Source: Pinguiococcus pyrenoidosus
Taxonomy: Eukaryota > Sar > Pinguiophyceae > Pinguiochrysidales > Pinguiochrysidaceae
Length of the DNA: 64,000 nucleotides
Direction: 5' to 3'
Assembly: GCA_019677205.1 (NCBI GenBank)
Contig: JAAMXY010000976.1
Coordinates: 62,001 to 126,000 of the forward strand
A model generated the notes under the pieces. The model saw only the letters and a program-made list of their open reading frames with translations, ran no database searches and was not told the origin of the DNA. This document shows, piece after piece, positions 10,251 to 19,127 of this stretch. Numbering within the stretch: position 1 is the first letter of the stretch; every line of letters begins with the position of its first letter. Made by a program: the position numbers and the translations under genes.

Positions 10251-10841
10251 GCCGACGTAGGAAGAGACAGCGCCGCAAACAGCAGATCCAGTCACGCAGA
10301 TGCTGTGAGAGAGGGAGAGCAGCTCGGGAGACTCTGCACTGCGAAACAAGCGGAATCTCTCTCACGTGCGGCGCGAAATGCGAAGGCGAACACGCGCTCG
10401 TTAACGGCGGGAACTCCCGTCCGTAAATCCATACAGGTCTCTGGTACCTGGACTTGAAGGTTAGTTCTTCCTCTGTGCCATTAGCAATATCGTGTCGCTT
10501 GTTGGTTTTATAAAATGAGCCTGCAATGCTTCCTATAATTTTTAAATTTTTTGAAAATTAATATCGAAGGTTGAATGGTCAATATCGGTGATTTGATTTT
10601 TATTGTCCAATGCCAGGCGCTCTTTCGTGAAACTATTTCACGGATAATACGTATCGAGCGCCAATGAAGGACCCTGACAACCAATCATGCCACCATAGAG
10701 AATCGTCCATTGGCCACCAAATTCCTCAGCATCACATCCGACGCAGCGGCTACGCCGAAGACGCCTTCATACCACCGGCGCCCTCCCAACGCCGCCTCTA
10801 GCAATTCCTACGCGCAATGCTCTCCGCGCCGGCACCACACC
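10251..10841. promoter_or_regulatory. Divergent promoter spacer, ENY2 / JmjC gene, with CCAAT cluster
   Basis: 591 bp. An AT-rich block at about 10490-10600 precedes four CCAAT boxes within 107 bp: 10607-10611, 10661-10665, 10681-10685 and, inverted, 10709-10713. This density is far above the roughly 0.15 copies expected for the base composition. Confidence 0.5.
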
Positions 10842-12237
10842 ATGCTGGCTCGCTTGTCGCTTCTATGTATCGCTCTTTCGGATGCAGTGCTGTCCTCCGA
10901 GCAGCGGTTTGAGCTCGAGGTACCGCGCGTCACGGCGGCGGAGCTGCTCCAGAACCGCACTTTGTTGTCGGGGCACTGGCCCTATGTGCTGTTGGACGAG
11001 GCGGCCTCGTGGCAGGCCCTCTGGAAGTGGACGCCTGAGCGGTTGGTGGAGCGGATTCCGCAGGAATGGGTGGATTTCTACCCGGAGAACATGCTGCACG
11101 CGGGGAAGAAGCCGTATCTTTTCCGCTACGCCGACGCCCTGGGCCACTTTCAGCAGCCCAGCGCGCACAGTCGGTACATGCAGCTGCGCCTCAGCTTGCA
11201 GGGCTGGACGGAGCTGGAGAAGGACCTCGGCAAGATGCCGGAGGTGTTCTACACGGAGGCGGAGTGGATGCCAAGATGCATGACCAAGGCAGACGGCTCC
11301 TTGGATACCACCGCGGTTGACAACTTCTATCGGTAAGCGAGCTGAATCTACAAGCGATCGACGCCGTCCTCCTGAGCCTTCCATCGCTCACTGACCAATG
11401 TCTCTCGCTCTCTCCGTTTCTTGTTCTGGCTTGCTGTTTGGTTTTTTCCACAACAGCGTCAATCAGTGGAACTTTCTCCTGATCGGCGAGAACGGCACGG
11501 GTATCTTCTTCCACAACGACCATCTCAGCGCGGCGAGCTGGCAAGCGGCGGTGCGAGGCCGCAAGCGGTGGATCCTGTGCCCGTATGACCAGCGACACTT
11601 CCTCAGCGTCGAGCTGGACCCCTTCAGTCCGGACTACGGGCGGTTCCCAAACTTCGCGAAGGCGTATTGCGGCGACGTGACCGTCGAGCCGGGAGAGATT
11701 GTGTACTATCCAGCGTACTGGTGGCATGCCACTCGCAATCTGGACACGCCGACGATTGGGCTCACGGGCCTCATGGTCGGCAACGAGGACGATCGGCCGG
11801 ACCTGCAGTTCCCGAAGGTCCACGAGCAGTTCGCCGCGGACCTTCGCAAGAAGTGTCGCACCTGCTGGGACCTTTCGAAGGGGCGCAGTCAGCCGCGGCA
11901 GTGCGATGACATCTCGGAGCGCTGGCCGGGAGCGGCACCGCCGATATCCTACGACGTGTGCACCGAGTATCTGCAGAGATGCGAAAGGCTGTGGGGCGGC
12001 AAGGCGTCGCGTGATCGCTCACTGGCGGAGAACGCCTCGCGAGGAGATCAGTGTGCGGCCGACCCCTCAGTTGCGGCCGCGGAGCGTGACGGGGATGCGC
12101 CGGAGGTAGACGGCGGTGCGCAGGTGCGAGATGCTGGGAAGCAGACCGAGAGGCTCGGTCAAGGTCGCAAGCGAAATCCTGACGTCGCGTCTTACCGGAG
12201 ACGAGAGAGCGCCAGGCGCAGCCATGGACACAAGTGA
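10842..12237 (+). CDS. JmjC/cupin-like hydroxylase with signal peptide
   Basis: Exon 1 (10842-11332) and exon 2 (11457-12237) join in phase to 423 residues. The ATG at 10842 opens a signal-peptide-like stretch (MLARLSLLCIALSDAVLSS). The core resembles JmjC Fe(II)/2-oxoglutarate oxygenases of the cupin_8 type: GIFFHNDHLSAASWQAAVRG gives the H183-x-D185 metal pair, GRKRWILC follows, and VEPGEIVYYPAYWWHATRN supplies the distal His254. Such enzymes hydroxylate protein side chains. A secreted or ER location would place it with JMJD8-like proteins rather than histone demethylases. The last 80 or so residues are low-complexity and charged and could include a mis-predicted 3' end. Substrate unknown. 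Confidence 0.8.
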
Positions 12238-12297
12238 GCTCTTTGTCGGCTCTTGTAGCTCTTTTTCGGCTCTTGTAGCTCTTTTTCGGCTCTTGTA
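12237..12297. repeat. Tandem repeat, 3 x about 20 bp
   Basis: Three near-identical copies of AGCTCTTTTTCGGCTCTTGT beginning at the stop codon of the JmjC gene and forming the start of its 3' spacer. Confidence 0.8.
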
Positions 12298-12390
12298 GGC
12301 AACACATACGTTGTGTATCCCCAGCGGCGCCAGTGATTTGTGAATCGCAAAGCCGGGTAGGTCGGCAAAAGTGCCGCTGCTTCCACGAGG

Positions 12391-12450
12391 CACAACCAAG
12401 CACAAAGATGCACAACCAAGTACGAAGATGCACAACCAAGCACAAAGATG
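12391..12450. repeat. Tandem repeat, 3 x 20 bp
   Basis: Three exact-length 20-bp units of CACAACCAAGCACAAAGATG; the middle copy differs at two positions. It lies in the convergent spacer between the JmjC gene and LSm5. Confidence 0.85.
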
Positions 12451-12486
12451 CTCAAGAGATACCAAAGGGCTTGATTTCTGCATTCT

Positions 12487-12908
12487 TCAGTCTTCCTGCT
12501 GGCCGCTTGCCGCGCTATCCGGTGCTCCACCGGGCACCATGATGGCCACGTTGTTCCCATTCAGCAGGATCTGATCCACGTGGATCTCCTGGCGCCCCTC
12601 GGCGGTGACCTAGAGGCACCGGTTAGCGATAAGCTTGGATGCGGGATACTATTATCTTCTTCTTTTCCTTCTTCTTTTCCTTCTTCTGCCTCTTCTCCTG
12701 CCTCTTCTTCTTCGACGTTGCTCTGCCATTCATGTCTTGGTGTGGAGCGTCGCACCTCGTACTCTGTCACGTCCTCCAGCACCATGTTGACGTAGTTGTC
12801 GAATCCCCGGAGCGTACCCACGAGCTCCTTGTCCCCCTTCATGAGCACCCATAATCGCGAGCCAATGCATTTGTCAATGAGCTCCAGCGGCAGCAGCCGC
12901 TCCGCCAT
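12487..12908 (-). CDS. LSM5: U6 snRNA-associated Sm-like protein LSm5
   Basis: Exon 1 (12908-12756) and exon 2 (12609-12487) join in phase across a 146-bp intron to 91 residues, the same length as human LSm5. LSm5 sits in the LSm2-8 ring that binds the U6 snRNA 3' end and in the cytoplasmic LSm1-7 ring for mRNA decay. Sm1 motif: [20 protein letters not shown], then [20 protein letters not shown]. Sm2 motif in exon 2: [16 protein letters not shown]. The intron is a purine-rich GAAGAAGGAAAAG array on the coding strand; reading through it would give a spurious Glu/Lys-rich tail. Confidence 0.95.
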
Positions 12909-14099
12909 TCTCCGCGCGCTTCGCCTCGCTCAGGCCGCAGAACGATATCCTTCTGCTCGGGGCCTTCGGACCCTTCACCTCTGCTCGCGTCCGTCTGTCG
13001 AGCCGCGGCGCCAAGGTCGAGTGAGGAAGAACTGGCGATTCAAGCTTTAGGATCCGAGTTGGGGAGAGAAAGAGAGGGAAGAGATTAAGAGAAGAGTTCA
13101 AGAGGAGTGGCTCGGGGATTTCGGGGATTTCGGGGATCTCGGGGATTTCGGGGATTTCGGGAATTTTCTGCGAGGTGGCGAGAATCGAAATCGATGCGTC
13201 GCGAGCAAGGCCACAAAACGCACAAATCTGAAACCCTCGAAAGCTGAGAACCAGGAACGAACCTCACCAATCAATCACCAATCCGCGCCACGCGATCTGG
13301 CCTCGTCACGTGCATTTGCCAGCTGGAGCTGCCGGTCTGGCGAAGCTGTGGTTCGCGGCTCTTGGTGCCGGGGGAACGGGTACGGCGGTATCGTTACTCG
13401 TGCGATGTATTGAATGCATAGCTACGGAGCCTTGGACCTGCGCGGCGGCGGGTACCCTGGATGGCGCCGTTCTCGCGGCCCGGCGGCAATTTCGGCATTG
13501 TACGAAACGTGAAGTGGGAAGTCCGTCAGAACGAATTCTTCCGTGTTCTTATTGGTTCAGGAATATTCTCGTCGTCATCGTGATGTCATTGCTTGTTCCG
13601 ACGCTTCCCTGCGCGCGCTGTGTTCGCGCGGAGGTGCGCTTGCAGCCCCGCTTCCATAGGGAAGAATTCTTTGAAGTTGGCCAATGATGCGCGGATATCT
13701 GCGGGCTCGGCCGGCGCGTCGCTTTGAAGTATGGGCGGACAAGGCGCTCGGTAGCTCCAACGCTCCAACCGCGAGCCTCGACGAGCTTCAGTTCGTTTGC
13801 TCAGTCCGCTATTCCTACGCTGAACGGCTTTTGCGGTTCGTGACACCTCCCCGCGCGGCGACCGAGGCCGCGTTGAGGATCCCGATCGCGCGTGTGCACG
13901 CAGCTTGTTCGGCCGCGCTCCCCTCGCGCTCGTCCCGCTCGAAGCTCGCGGCCCTCGGCGCAGTTGGTGGACATCGGCGACTGCGCGCGATTCCGTTCTG
14001 TGGCTTTGCGTCGTCCAGAGCGGCCGAGCGACGTTGGACTCGGGCGCCGCCCCTCCCCAGACGACAGCTTAAGCGCTCCCTGGAGACCGCCACGGCAGC
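12909..14099. promoter_or_regulatory. Divergent spacer, LSm5 / G-beta, 1.2 kb
   Basis: Holds the 9-bp tandem repeat at 13112-13166, two close CCAAT boxes at 13267-13271 and 13278-13282, and otherwise GC-rich sequence with short open frames on both strands that look like composition artefacts. No protein family or RNA gene was recognised; an unannotated non-coding transcript cannot be excluded. Confidence 0.35.
13112..13166. repeat. 9-bp tandem repeat, about 6 copies
   Basis: About six consecutive copies of TCGGGGATT, one with ATC in place of ATT. It lies in the upstream region of LSm5. Confidence 0.85.
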
Positions 14100-15582
14100 A
14101 TGGCAGATACATCTCTACAGGTACTTCTTTCGCCCCGGCCCCTCGGAAGAGCCGGGCGCGGCGCGCTTGCCACCGGCAACGCGGTCGGCGTTAGGACGCC
14201 CGGAAGGGGTCCAGCGTGGCCCCAACGTTTCTGTGTGCTGCGACGTCGGCGGCGGAGCTGCGCAGCGGCTCTCCCCCCCGCGTCCGAGAGCTGCGAAGTG
14301 CGGGGGAGGGGGGGGCACCGGACGGGGACGGGAGCGGCGGAGGACCTGAACCGACGGCGGAAACGTCGGCGCTGACCGCTGCGCCAAGCGAGGCTGTGTC
14401 CAACTGATCGCGCGTCCTCTTGGCAATCTAGGCGCGCATCCAGGCGGCCCGGGCGCAAGCTCAGGAGCTCAAGCGACAATGCGCGGAGATTCGGCAGCAG
14501 AAGCACACGGGAACGATGATCGAGGCGTCCGCCCGCAAGAGCTGGCCGGCGGTGCCGTCGAAACTGCTCTCCCGACGGCAGCTGAAGGGGCACTTCGGCA
14601 AAGTGTACGCCATGCACTGGTCCGGAGACAGCCAGTCGCTGGTGTCGGCCAGCCAGGACGGGAAGCTCATCGTGTGGAACGGGCAGACACAGAACAAGAT
14701 CCACGCCATCCCCCTCCGGTCGTCTTGGGTGATGACCTGCGCCTTCTCCGACGACCGCAACCTGGTCGCCTGCGGCGGCCTGGACAACATCTGCTCCATC
14801 TACACGCTTGGACAGCCGAACATGATGCGACCGACCAGGGAACTGGCGGGACACGACGGGTAGGCCCCACCGGCGGACACGAGGATCCAAACGGAAATCG
14901 TGAAAGCACCCCCGCCCCGTGGGAGGAAAGGCTTCTAACCAGCGCTGCGTCCTCCGCGCCTTCCCCCCGCAGATACCTGTCCTGCTGCCGATTCGTCTCG
15001 CCGCAGGAGATTTTGACGTCCTCAGGAGACTCGACGTGCATCCTCTGGAACATCGAGACTGGCGATGACGTGAATTCCTTCGCAGACCACTCGGGTGACG
15101 TGATGAGCGTGGCGATTTCGAAGGAAGACCCCAATATGTTTGTGTCCGGGTCCTGCGACGCCACTGCCAAGGTCTGGGACCTGCGCAGCGGCCAGTGCAC
15201 CCACACCTTCGAAGGCCACGAGTCAGACATCAACTCCGTGGCGTTCTTCCCCGGCAACACAGCCATCGGCACCGGCTCGGACGACTCCACCTGCCGCATC
15301 TTCGACACGCGCTGCTACGGCGAGGTGAACTGCTTCGACAACGAGCGCTTCGTGCATGGGATCACGTCTGTGGCCTTCTCCAGCTCAGGCAGGCTGCTGT
15401 TCGCGGGGCACGACGACTTCATGTGCAACGCCTGGGACACGGTGAAGACATACGAGGAGACGGACGACTCCTTCATGCGCCTCGCGGGCCACGAGAATCG
15501 CGTCTCTTGCCTTGGTGTAGCTCCGGACGGTATGGCAGTATGTACAGGGAGTTGGGATACCTTCCTTCGCATCTTTGCTTAA
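14100..15582 (+). CDS. Heterotrimeric G-protein beta subunit
   Basis: Three exons (14100-14120, 14432-14859, 14973-15582) join in phase to 352 residues. Exon 1 codes for only MADTSLQ; the ATG is supported by a clean donor and by the coiled-coil that continues in exon 2 ([20 protein letters not shown]), which pairs with G-gamma. The WD40 propeller is very close to animal G-beta: [71 protein letters not shown] and [11 protein letters not shown]. The protein couples seven-transmembrane receptors to effectors at the plasma membrane. It ends [13 protein letters not shown]-like, as in the family. It converges on BBS5. Confidence 0.96.
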
Positions 15583-16145
15583 ACCGGGGGGTGTCCAGAA
15601 CGATCATGTCACTGAGTGAAGTTTGCATATGAATGCTTGGATATCGAAGCAAGAACTGTTTTCGGGTCTTGGGAGCGGGCAGACGTTGCCTGCAAGGCTC
15701 TACATGTCTCATAGCTTAACCAGTTGAATATGTAGTGTGTCTCGCGTCCAGCCCAGAAACGCCAATTTGATCCCGAGCGCTGCGGCGTCGCTGCCGTTGT
15801 CGTATCGCTGTGCCCTTGCGCTGCTTCTCGTCGGCGCCGTTACACTGCGCGCGCTCTCTATGTCCTTTCCCCCTTCCCCCTCTCCATCTCTCGCCTCCTC
15901 TCCCTCGTTGCCCGTCGCCCGTCGCTCGAGGAGGACCAAGCACGCAGTGGACCTTGATCGTATTGCGCGGCGCCGCACCCTGCTCGCCAAGGGAAAGCCG
16001 CGATGCTGTCCTTTCTGAAATGCTGCCCACGCAGGCTTCCGAGATACACGACCGCACCACGTGGATGTTCCGTCTTCCACTTCTGCTTGCCTCGGAGAGG
16101 CGTGGGTCGACCGCGCCGCGTTCCATCACTGCGGATCTCGATGCG
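15583..16145. other. Convergent 3' spacer, G-beta / BBS5
   Basis: 563 bp between two stop codons; a pyrimidine-rich stretch lies at about 15860-15915. No gene or structured repeat recognised. Confidence 0.5.
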
Positions 16146-17192
16146 CTACACAATGCTCCACAGATCCTTGGTCGACAAGCCACCGGGGATGCTCTCAACG
16201 GCCAGCCCCAGGAACGGATCAAGGACGATCCCCCCGTCGGAAGGTCTGTGCTTCCCGATCGCGTAGTGCACTGCGAGACCATCGCTCACAGAGATTTCCG
16301 GCTCCACGATCTCAACGTCCTCCACCAGCTCGGGCATGGCCGACTCCGCCTCCTTGCTGGGATCCTCGACCCGATACTCCACACCGAAGATCGGCGTGAC
16401 GGAATAGACGCCGTACAAGCTTTGGATCTCCTTGAAGACCTCATCCAGCACCTCTTCTGATTCCAGACGGAAGCCGAGGACATAGTTCCCTCCGCGAGAC
16501 GTGGTCTCGATGACGAAGGCCTTCCCAAACTTGCTGTTGCGGACCCGCACCGCCTTCATCTGCATGTACGGCACGCTCACGTTGAAGTTCTGCGCCAGGC
16601 TCGCGTGCCACACCACGCGCACGTTGGTCACGAAGAACACGCCGAGGTTGCCCTGGTCGCTGCTCAGATTCCAGACGCCCTCCCAGGTGTTGATGAGCTC
16701 TTCCTGCGGCAGGAGCACCAGCTTCCCGTCTCGGACGACGGAGCCACGAAGCTTGAGCTCTCGGTACAGCTGCGAGGATTCGAAGGCCGACAGGACAGAC
16801 TGCACCGTCACGAACAGCCGGGGCGAGCCCTTCATCAGTGACGTGAAGATGAACTCGAAGCGGGAATGACGCAGCTGGCTTGTTATGAAGAGAGCTTGGG
16901 TGGTGCCGCGCAGGCGAGATCTGGCCATCCTCACGTTGACGGACTTCACGGTTGCCATGCCAATGCTGAGGTTCACTCTGGGGCGCCGCTTGCACAACCA
17001 GATGAGGCGCAGGTTGGTCACCAGCAGCGTCCCCCTCTCGCCATTGTTGCCTTTGGTGTCCTCCACATCCAGAATGCTGTCCAAAAGGCGCTCCCCGCGC
17101 CGGGGCTGCAGCAGAGAGACCTTGATGTCGAAGCGGATGTCCACATGCTGCCAAACGTCGGCAGAGCCGCGGAGGCTTTTGACTCTGGCCAT
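16146..17192 (-). CDS. BBS5: BBSome subunit BBS5
   Basis: A single exon of 348 residues (human 341). The start at 17192 (MARVKSLRGSADVWQ) is the ATG just before the conserved region; the open frame upstream is a Pro/Arg repeat. BBS5 binds phosphoinositides in the BBSome, which carries membrane proteins in and out of cilia. It has two PH-like DUF1448 modules: ILDVEDTKGNNGERGTLLVT with RFEFIFTSLMKGSPRLF, and VWNLSSDQGNLGVFFVTNVR with PIFGVEYRVED. BBS5 is normally found only in ciliated organisms, so this cell makes a flagellum at some stage. It is head-to-head with ARL3. Confidence 0.96.
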   Translation of the reverse strand: MARVKSLRGSADVWQHVDIRFDIKVSLLQPRRGERLLDSILDVEDTKGNNGERGTLLVTNLRLIWLCKRRPRVNLSIGMATVKSVNVRMARSRLRGTTQALFITSQLRHSRFEFIFTSLMKGSPRLFVTVQSVLSAFESSQLYRELKLRGSVVRDGKLVLLPQEELINTWEGVWNLSSDQGNLGVFFVTNVRVVWHASLAQNFNVSVPYMQMKAVRVRNSKFGKAFVIETTSRGGNYVLGFRLESEEVLDEVFKEIQSLYGVYSVTPIFGVEYRVEDPSKEAESAMPELVEDVEIVEPEISVSDGLAVHYAIGKHRPSDGGIVLDPFLGLAVESIPGGLSTKDLWSIV

Positions 17193-17744
17193 CTCCTGTG
17201 GCTCCTGTGGCCTCTGCGGCCTCGGTGGCCTCGGTGGCCTAAGCAAGAACATTTCAGATTCGTGATTCGTGAATTCGTGAATTCGTGGTCCGGACGTGGT
17301 ACCAAAATGGGAGTATCAAGATACTGGAGTATCGAATCGTCGTTGGCAATATTCTATTCTTCCTCACTGTGAATGATATCATACCGGAAACAAGGGCAGA
17401 ATCTTAAATTTGGAGGAGGGAAAGGTTGGCTGGCGAAACGGTCCCAGTCCGGACGACCGGACAGACACTGTAGCCAATCAGACGCGCTGCTGGCTCGGAA
17501 ACGCCCACCAAGGTCCACTCCGATTGGCTGCGACGGCGTCCGAAACCTCGAGCTGCCTCGCCATGAAACCGAAGATTCAACCTATGTCCACACTGCTATG
17601 GTTAATGTTATCGGTAGTAGGATTTCCACGGAAACGCTCCTTTTTGAAAAATGTTCCGGGAGTCGGAAAACAGCTCTGGCAGCGCCGCAGTCGGAGCACT
17701 GAGCGCCGCTACAGCTTTGCGATCCGCCTTCGCCAGCTTCTACA
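17193..17744. promoter_or_regulatory. Bidirectional promoter spacer, BBS5 / ARL3
   Basis: 552 bp between two cilium genes read outward. It contains a facing pair of CCAAT boxes, forward at 17474-17478 and inverted at 17523-17527, and a GGCCTCGGTGGCCT-type repeat next to BBS5 (about 17197-17240). I looked for an RFX X-box (GTTGCC..GGCAAC) and found only a weak half-site at about 17342. Confidence 0.5.
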
Positions 17745-18477
17745 ATGGGCCTCCTGAATCTGCTGCGGAAGCTGAAGAGCACGGACCGAGAAGCTCGCAT
17801 CCTGGTGCTGGGATTGGACAATGCGGGCAAAACGACGATCCTGAAGAAGCTCAGGTGGGCGCGACGTGCAAGAGAGGGAGGCATCGGGGCCATTGCAGCG
17901 CAGCTGACCCACGTGCTGTTGCCTGCTTTTCAGTGACGAAGACGTCAACCACATCATGCCGACCCAGGGCTTCAACATCAAGAGCCTCATGCACGCCGAG
18001 TTCAAGCTCAATGTGTGGGACATCGGCGGCCAGAAGTCCATCCGTCCCTACTGGCGGAACTACTTCGACCAGACCGACGCTCTGGTGTACGTCATCGACA
18101 GCGCAGGTAGGCGGTGGCATAGGCAAAGACCTGCGGAGCACCCAGCGCCCGGGGCTAACGAGTGAGACTGCGAAACAGACCGCCGGCGCCTGGAGGAGAC
18201 GGGCGTGGAGCTGGGACAGCTGTTGCAGGAAGACAAGCTTCTGGGGGTCCCCGTGCTCATCTTTGCGAACAAGCAGGATCTCATCAACGCCGCGTCGGAC
18301 GAAGAGCTCACAGACGGTCTGAACTTGCATGTGATTCGTGATCGGGAGTGGACGGTGCAGCCGTGCTCCGCGAAGACGGCTGATGGCCTCCAGGAAGGCA
18401 TGGAATGGATTGTGAGCCAGATGAACAAGGCCGAGGAGGAGGAAATGGCGACGGACGAAGCGAAAGGCGGCAAGTAG
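17745..18477 (+). CDS. ARL3: ARF-like small GTPase ARL3
   Basis: Three exons (17745-17854, 17934-18106, 18179-18477) join in phase to 193 residues. ARL3 releases lipidated cargo from UNC119 and PDE6D carriers inside the cilium. The start [12 protein letters not shown] matches ARL3 closely. The P-loop is GLDNAGKT (residues 23-30); PTQGFNIKS is switch I, WDIGGQ switch II, NKQDL and CSAKT are guanine-binding. RPYWRNYF and [15 protein letters not shown] are ARL3 hallmarks. The C-terminus is about 11 residues longer than human ARL3 and very acidic ([16 protein letters not shown]). All three exons are needed for an intact G domain. Confidence 0.96.
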
Positions 18478-19127
18478 ACGCACCGTCCACGTCCCGCTCT
18501 CGTCAAAGCCCTTTGCCTCAGCCGCTCACCCCAGTGCGATGAAAACCCTTTCCAAATGCTCTCCGAAACCAAGCCGAACCTCCGTGGGCCCTGCAGCTGT
18601 CGACGGGCGGACCATTGCTGAATGCGGTCTGCTCTGCGCGGACCATCGCGGAGGTGGCCGCCAGACGTCCTTTTGCGGTGTGCAGTGCTTGTGGAGCGGG
18701 GGAGGGTTCTGGAGACCAGCGAGATTCTTATTCAAGTGTTGTTGATGCGCAGTCGGCGGAGGCGCGGTGGGATGGATGTGGATGTAATCACTTGATTCTT
18801 TCGTTGGGCCTCGAGCCTTCCGCGTTCCACCAACGCCCCTTCTGGAGAGCTTGGAGACGTAGGCGACGAATCAAATATACTCCACGCAGATCGTCGGCCT
18901 CCCCTATCCTAGTGTTCCTTTTCCGTACACAACGACGCAACCACTCGATGCCAACTCTTTCGTAGGGACAATAACGACGCAGCTTGCGCTTTAAAGTTTC
19001 AATTCCAAGACAAAAGCTGCCTTCCTTTCCTTGCTTCCTTCCTCCTTTCCTGCCTTGCGGTCAGCTTCAAACCCGTCACCAAGCAACACGCCAGCGCGGC
19101 TGCGCGAAGCTCTATCGTGCTCAGTGC
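18478..19127. other. Convergent 3' spacer, ARL3 / ArfGAP
   Basis: 650 bp with no recognisable gene; nothing repeat-like stands out. Confidence 0.5.

Noticed and set aside
12610-12755. Glu/Lys-rich tail on LSm5
   Set aside because: This is the intron: GT and AG borders are present and splicing restores the Sm2 motif and the usual length of 91 residues.
13684-14349. 221-codon open frame in the LSm5/G-beta spacer
   Set aside because: No motifs, overlaps the first G-beta exon in another frame, and opposite-strand frames are equally long.
17193-17744. RFX X-box between BBS5 and ARL3
   Set aside because: Only a weak half-site (GTTGGC) was found; the second half is missing.
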